7,406 nucleotides of DNA from JBFLXN01 sp040755715 [NCBI: Candidatus Edwardsbacteria bacterium] (GTDB lineage Bacteria; Edwardsbacteria; AC1; JBFLXN01). Made by a program: the position numbers and the translations under genes. The notes beneath the pieces were generated by a model, which was not told the origin of the DNA, searched no databases, and worked only from the letters and a program-made list of their open reading frames with translations. The stretch's first letter is position 1. Every line of letters starts with the position of its first letter. Shown one piece after another: positions 5,632 to 7,406 of the stretch. The stretch lies in the NCBI GenBank assembly GCA_040755715.1, contig JBFLXN010000135.1, positions 1-7,406 on the forward strand, read 5' to 3'.

Positions 5632-7155
5632 ATGCTCACCACCCTTGCAATCATTGTGCTGATAGCGCTGGCTGTCTCACTCAAGGGAGCAACCACACTT
5701 TCTCAAACGCTATTAGCTCCTATTGCCAGCGTGATTCAAGCCATAGGCAGTCTCACAGAGGAAGCCAAAGAGAAACTGAAAAAATTTATCACAGAACCTT
5801 CACTACTAACACCAACAGGATTTCTAATGAGACTTTTCTTCTTCGCCGGAGCTTTAGCTTGGATTCTAATAGACAGTTACTTATTGTCTTTTGGTTTGCA
5901 ACTTGTGATGCCAGGCAATGTCAGTGCTTTAGTAACAACAGGCATACGACCTATTGACAGTTTCTTTTCACGCTATTTCTTCCTAACTGCTTCTATCTCA
6001 ATCACGATTCTCAGCTCTCTTTTGCTACACTATTTCCTTCAGTATCTCCAGGAAACTTTTCCCCAGTCAATTGGAGCTATCATTGCGTTAACAGTGCTTC
6101 TCACTGTCTTGGGTCTCATTATTACTTTAGCCTTACTTAGCCACTCCAGAACAACTCTTTCACACGAACTTGTCAAATCAATTGTTTCAGGAGAATTTAA
6201 CTATACTGACTTAATAAGAAAGAGTGCGACCTTTTCCTCTATTCTTTTTGTCCTTGGCACAATCGCTTCCGGCCTTTGCATTTATCTTAGCCTATCACCC
6301 TTAATTTATCAGCTTAGTCAGCTGTCAGCCTTGCTTTTGCTTTATCTTCCTCTTTCACTGCTGTGGATTGCTCTTATTATTGCGAAAAAACTTCTTGATT
6401 CAAGCAGAGAAATCATTGCAATTTCTTTCTTAATCATTGATAGCCTCCTAAAATTCTTCAAGAGATTTTTTAACCAAAACTCAAAAGTGAACAAACCAAC
6501 AGGCTTTCTCACAGCAATTCTCATCTTTTTCCTTTGCATCTCCGGTCAAGGTTGCATACCTGACAGCAAAAACAAACTCATCGTCTGTATCTTTGACAAC
6601 AGCGGGTCATTTTCACGCGAAAGGGCAGACGCAATTGCGAAGTTAAATGAGGTAATAGAAACAATAGAAATAGGTGACGAGTTCTACAGCCTTCTTATCA
6701 CGCAAAACAGTTTTTCTGACAAACGACTTCAATTTCTGCAATCAGACTACGAGACAGGTATAGAAAGCAAAATGCAATTCTTTAAACAAAAACAAGAATT
6801 GAAATCAAAACTTGCCGAAGCAATTAGCAGCAAGTCATCAGGCCAGACTGATGTCACAGGTGCTATCGAGCGCGCCCAGGTAATATTCGGTAGAGGGGGA
6901 GACGGCCACTTCAATAAATATCTCGTCATTTTCTCAGACCTGTCTCATAATACTAGTAATAGGCCGACAAGCCTCGCTCTTGATTCTGTCAATGTGCTAG
7001 TTCTTTTTGCAGCCTCGGATAAAGAGCACTATGAATCATCTCAGAACCAAATAGAGAAGTGGAAGCAAATTTTTAAGCAAGCTAAAGCATCATCAGTCCA
7101 AATACTCACTCACGACCTGAGTGTTACATACAACATCAAAAACTTCATAAAATAG
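5632..7155 (+). CDS. Multi-pass membrane protein with C-terminal von Willebrand A domain
   Basis: This encodes 507 residues. Hydrophobic segments lie at about 3-18, 63-90, 112-138, 146-170, 200-222, 228-252, possibly 258-276, and 290-305. After the last one comes a vWA domain (about 314-495) with a complete MIDAS metal site: DNSGS at 322-326 (D322, S324, S326), T406 in GQTDVTG, and D436 in IFSDLSHN. The basic stretch KFFKRFFNQNSKVNK before the last helix suggests that side is cytoplasmic and the vWA domain is outside. Just after that helix, SGQGC (C308) resembles a lipoprotein cleavage site, so residues 290-308 look like an internal lipoprotein signal; the -3 residue is Gly rather than the usual Leu. 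vWA domains bind protein partners through the metal; which partner is unknown, but the coupled downstream gene is a candidate. The start is secure because of the ribosome binding site at 5621-5627. Confidence 0.85.
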   Translation: MLTTLAIIVLIALAVSLKGATTLSQTLLAPIASVIQAIGSLTEEAKEKLKKFITEPSLLTPTGFLMRLFFFAGALAWILIDSYLLSFGLQLVMPGNVSALVTTGIRPIDSFFSRYFFLTASISITILSSLLLHYFLQYLQETFPQSIGAIIALTVLLTVLGLIITLALLSHSRTTLSHELVKSIVSGEFNYTDLIRKSATFSSILFVLGTIASGLCIYLSLSPLIYQLSQLSALLLLYLPLSLLWIALIIAKKLLDSSREIIAISFLIIDSLLKFFKRFFNQNSKVNKPTGFLTAILIFFLCISGQGCIPDSKNKLIVCIFDNSGSFSRERADAIAKLNEVIETIEIGDEFYSLLITQNSFSDKRLQFLQSDYETGIESKMQFFKQKQELKSKLAEAISSKSSGQTDVTGAIERAQVIFGRGGDGHFNKYLVIFSDLSHNTSNRPTSLALDSVNVLVLFAASDKEHYESSQNQIEKWKQIFKQAKASSVQILTHDLSVTYNIKNFIK

Positions 7156-7159
7156 GAGG
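7154..7159 (+). promoter_or_regulatory. Shine-Dalgarno overlapping the vWA gene's stop
   Basis: AGGAGG begins inside the TAG stop (7153-7155) of the preceding gene and lies 8 nt before the ATG at 7168. The overlap indicates one transcript and probable translational coupling of the two genes. Confidence 0.75.
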
Positions 7160-7167
7160 CTAAAAAA

Positions 7168-7406
7168 ATGTCAAAGAATCTCACCATCTCGCTGGCCATT
7201 TCCACAATGGCTAACATCACGAAAGCGATTGGCAAGACTCTTGGTGATGAAACAAGAAAATCTTTGCTTTTCAGTAGTCAAGTCTATAATGACTTTCTTC
7301 AATCAAGACAGCCAACAATAGACTTCGCTCCACTCACTTCAATTTCAGTTTCACAAAGAAGAACAGAAGAAAGCAGAGACAAAGATGTGGAACTAGCAAG
7401 ATTCAT
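7168..7406 (+). CDS. 5' part of an unidentified gene coupled to the vWA gene
   Basis: The ATG at 7168 follows AGGAGG by 8 nt, and the frame stays open to the window edge (79 codons). It begins MSKNLTISLAISTMANITKA and continues with a hydrophilic, Ser/Thr-rich stretch including DFLQSRQPTIDF and SQRRTEESRDKDVELARF. I recognise no family. It lacks a clear signal peptide or membrane segment in the visible part. The 12-nt gap and overlapping ribosome binding site place it in an operon with the membrane-vWA protein, so a joint role is likely. Confidence 0.75.
   Translation, partial: MSKNLTISLAISTMANITKAIGKTLGDETRKSLLFSSQVYNDFLQSRQPTIDFAPLTSISVSQRRTEESRDKDVELARF

Noticed and set aside
5514-5957. 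A 147-codon frame starting upstream of and overlapping the vWA gene
   Set aside because: It has no ribosome binding site, its product is low-complexity and unlike a folded protein, and most of it lies within the well-supported vWA gene in another frame.

Overview
The window comes from an AT-rich bacterium that I cannot place taxonomically. Several genes have near-perfect Shine-Dalgarno sequences (AAGGAGG/AGGAGGT), there is one consensus sigma-70-type promoter, and arginine is written mostly with AGA/AGG. No rRNA, tRNA, CRISPR array, transposase or other mobile-element gene is visible.

Layout. (1) At the left edge a minus-strand gene leaves the window after seven codons. It is driven by a textbook promoter (TTGACA, 18 bp, TATAAT with TG extension). 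(2) 75-231 is the divergent intergenic region; it holds a 16-bp interrupted palindrome just upstream of the next gene. (3) 232-3306 encodes a 1024-residue helical-repeat protein with a central segment that resembles a SARP/OmpR-type winged helix followed by a TPR-like stretch. Its C-terminal tail has a short similarity to sigma-factor region 3, so it is probably a large transcriptional regulator. (4) 3319-3909 (minus) is a convergent, lysine-rich gene of unknown function. (5) 4066-4196 holds an A/C-only leader, a strong ribosome binding site and a 27-codon ORF. (6) 4313-5430 reads best as one broken gene for a secreted protein: signal peptide, concanavalin/LamG-like beta-sandwich, then a transglutaminase-like Cys-His-Asp domain. 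It is split by a frameshift at a G6 tract, an in-frame TGA and a second frameshift. (7) 5632-7155 encodes a multi-pass membrane protein with a C-terminal von Willebrand A (vWA) domain carrying an intact metal site (MIDAS). It is followed, with an overlapping ribosome binding site, by a gene that runs off the right edge at 7406.

How they fit together. The plus-strand genes from 4113 onward share strong Shine-Dalgarno leaders, unlike the 232 and 3909 genes, and may have a common origin. The vWA protein and the gene at 7168 look translationally coupled and probably work together at the membrane. The stretch 4113-5430 looks like it is decaying, while the flanking large genes are intact. The most interesting items are the regulator's domain combination, the broken secreted two-domain protein with the G6 tract, and the membrane-vWA fusion with an internal lipoprotein-like signal.
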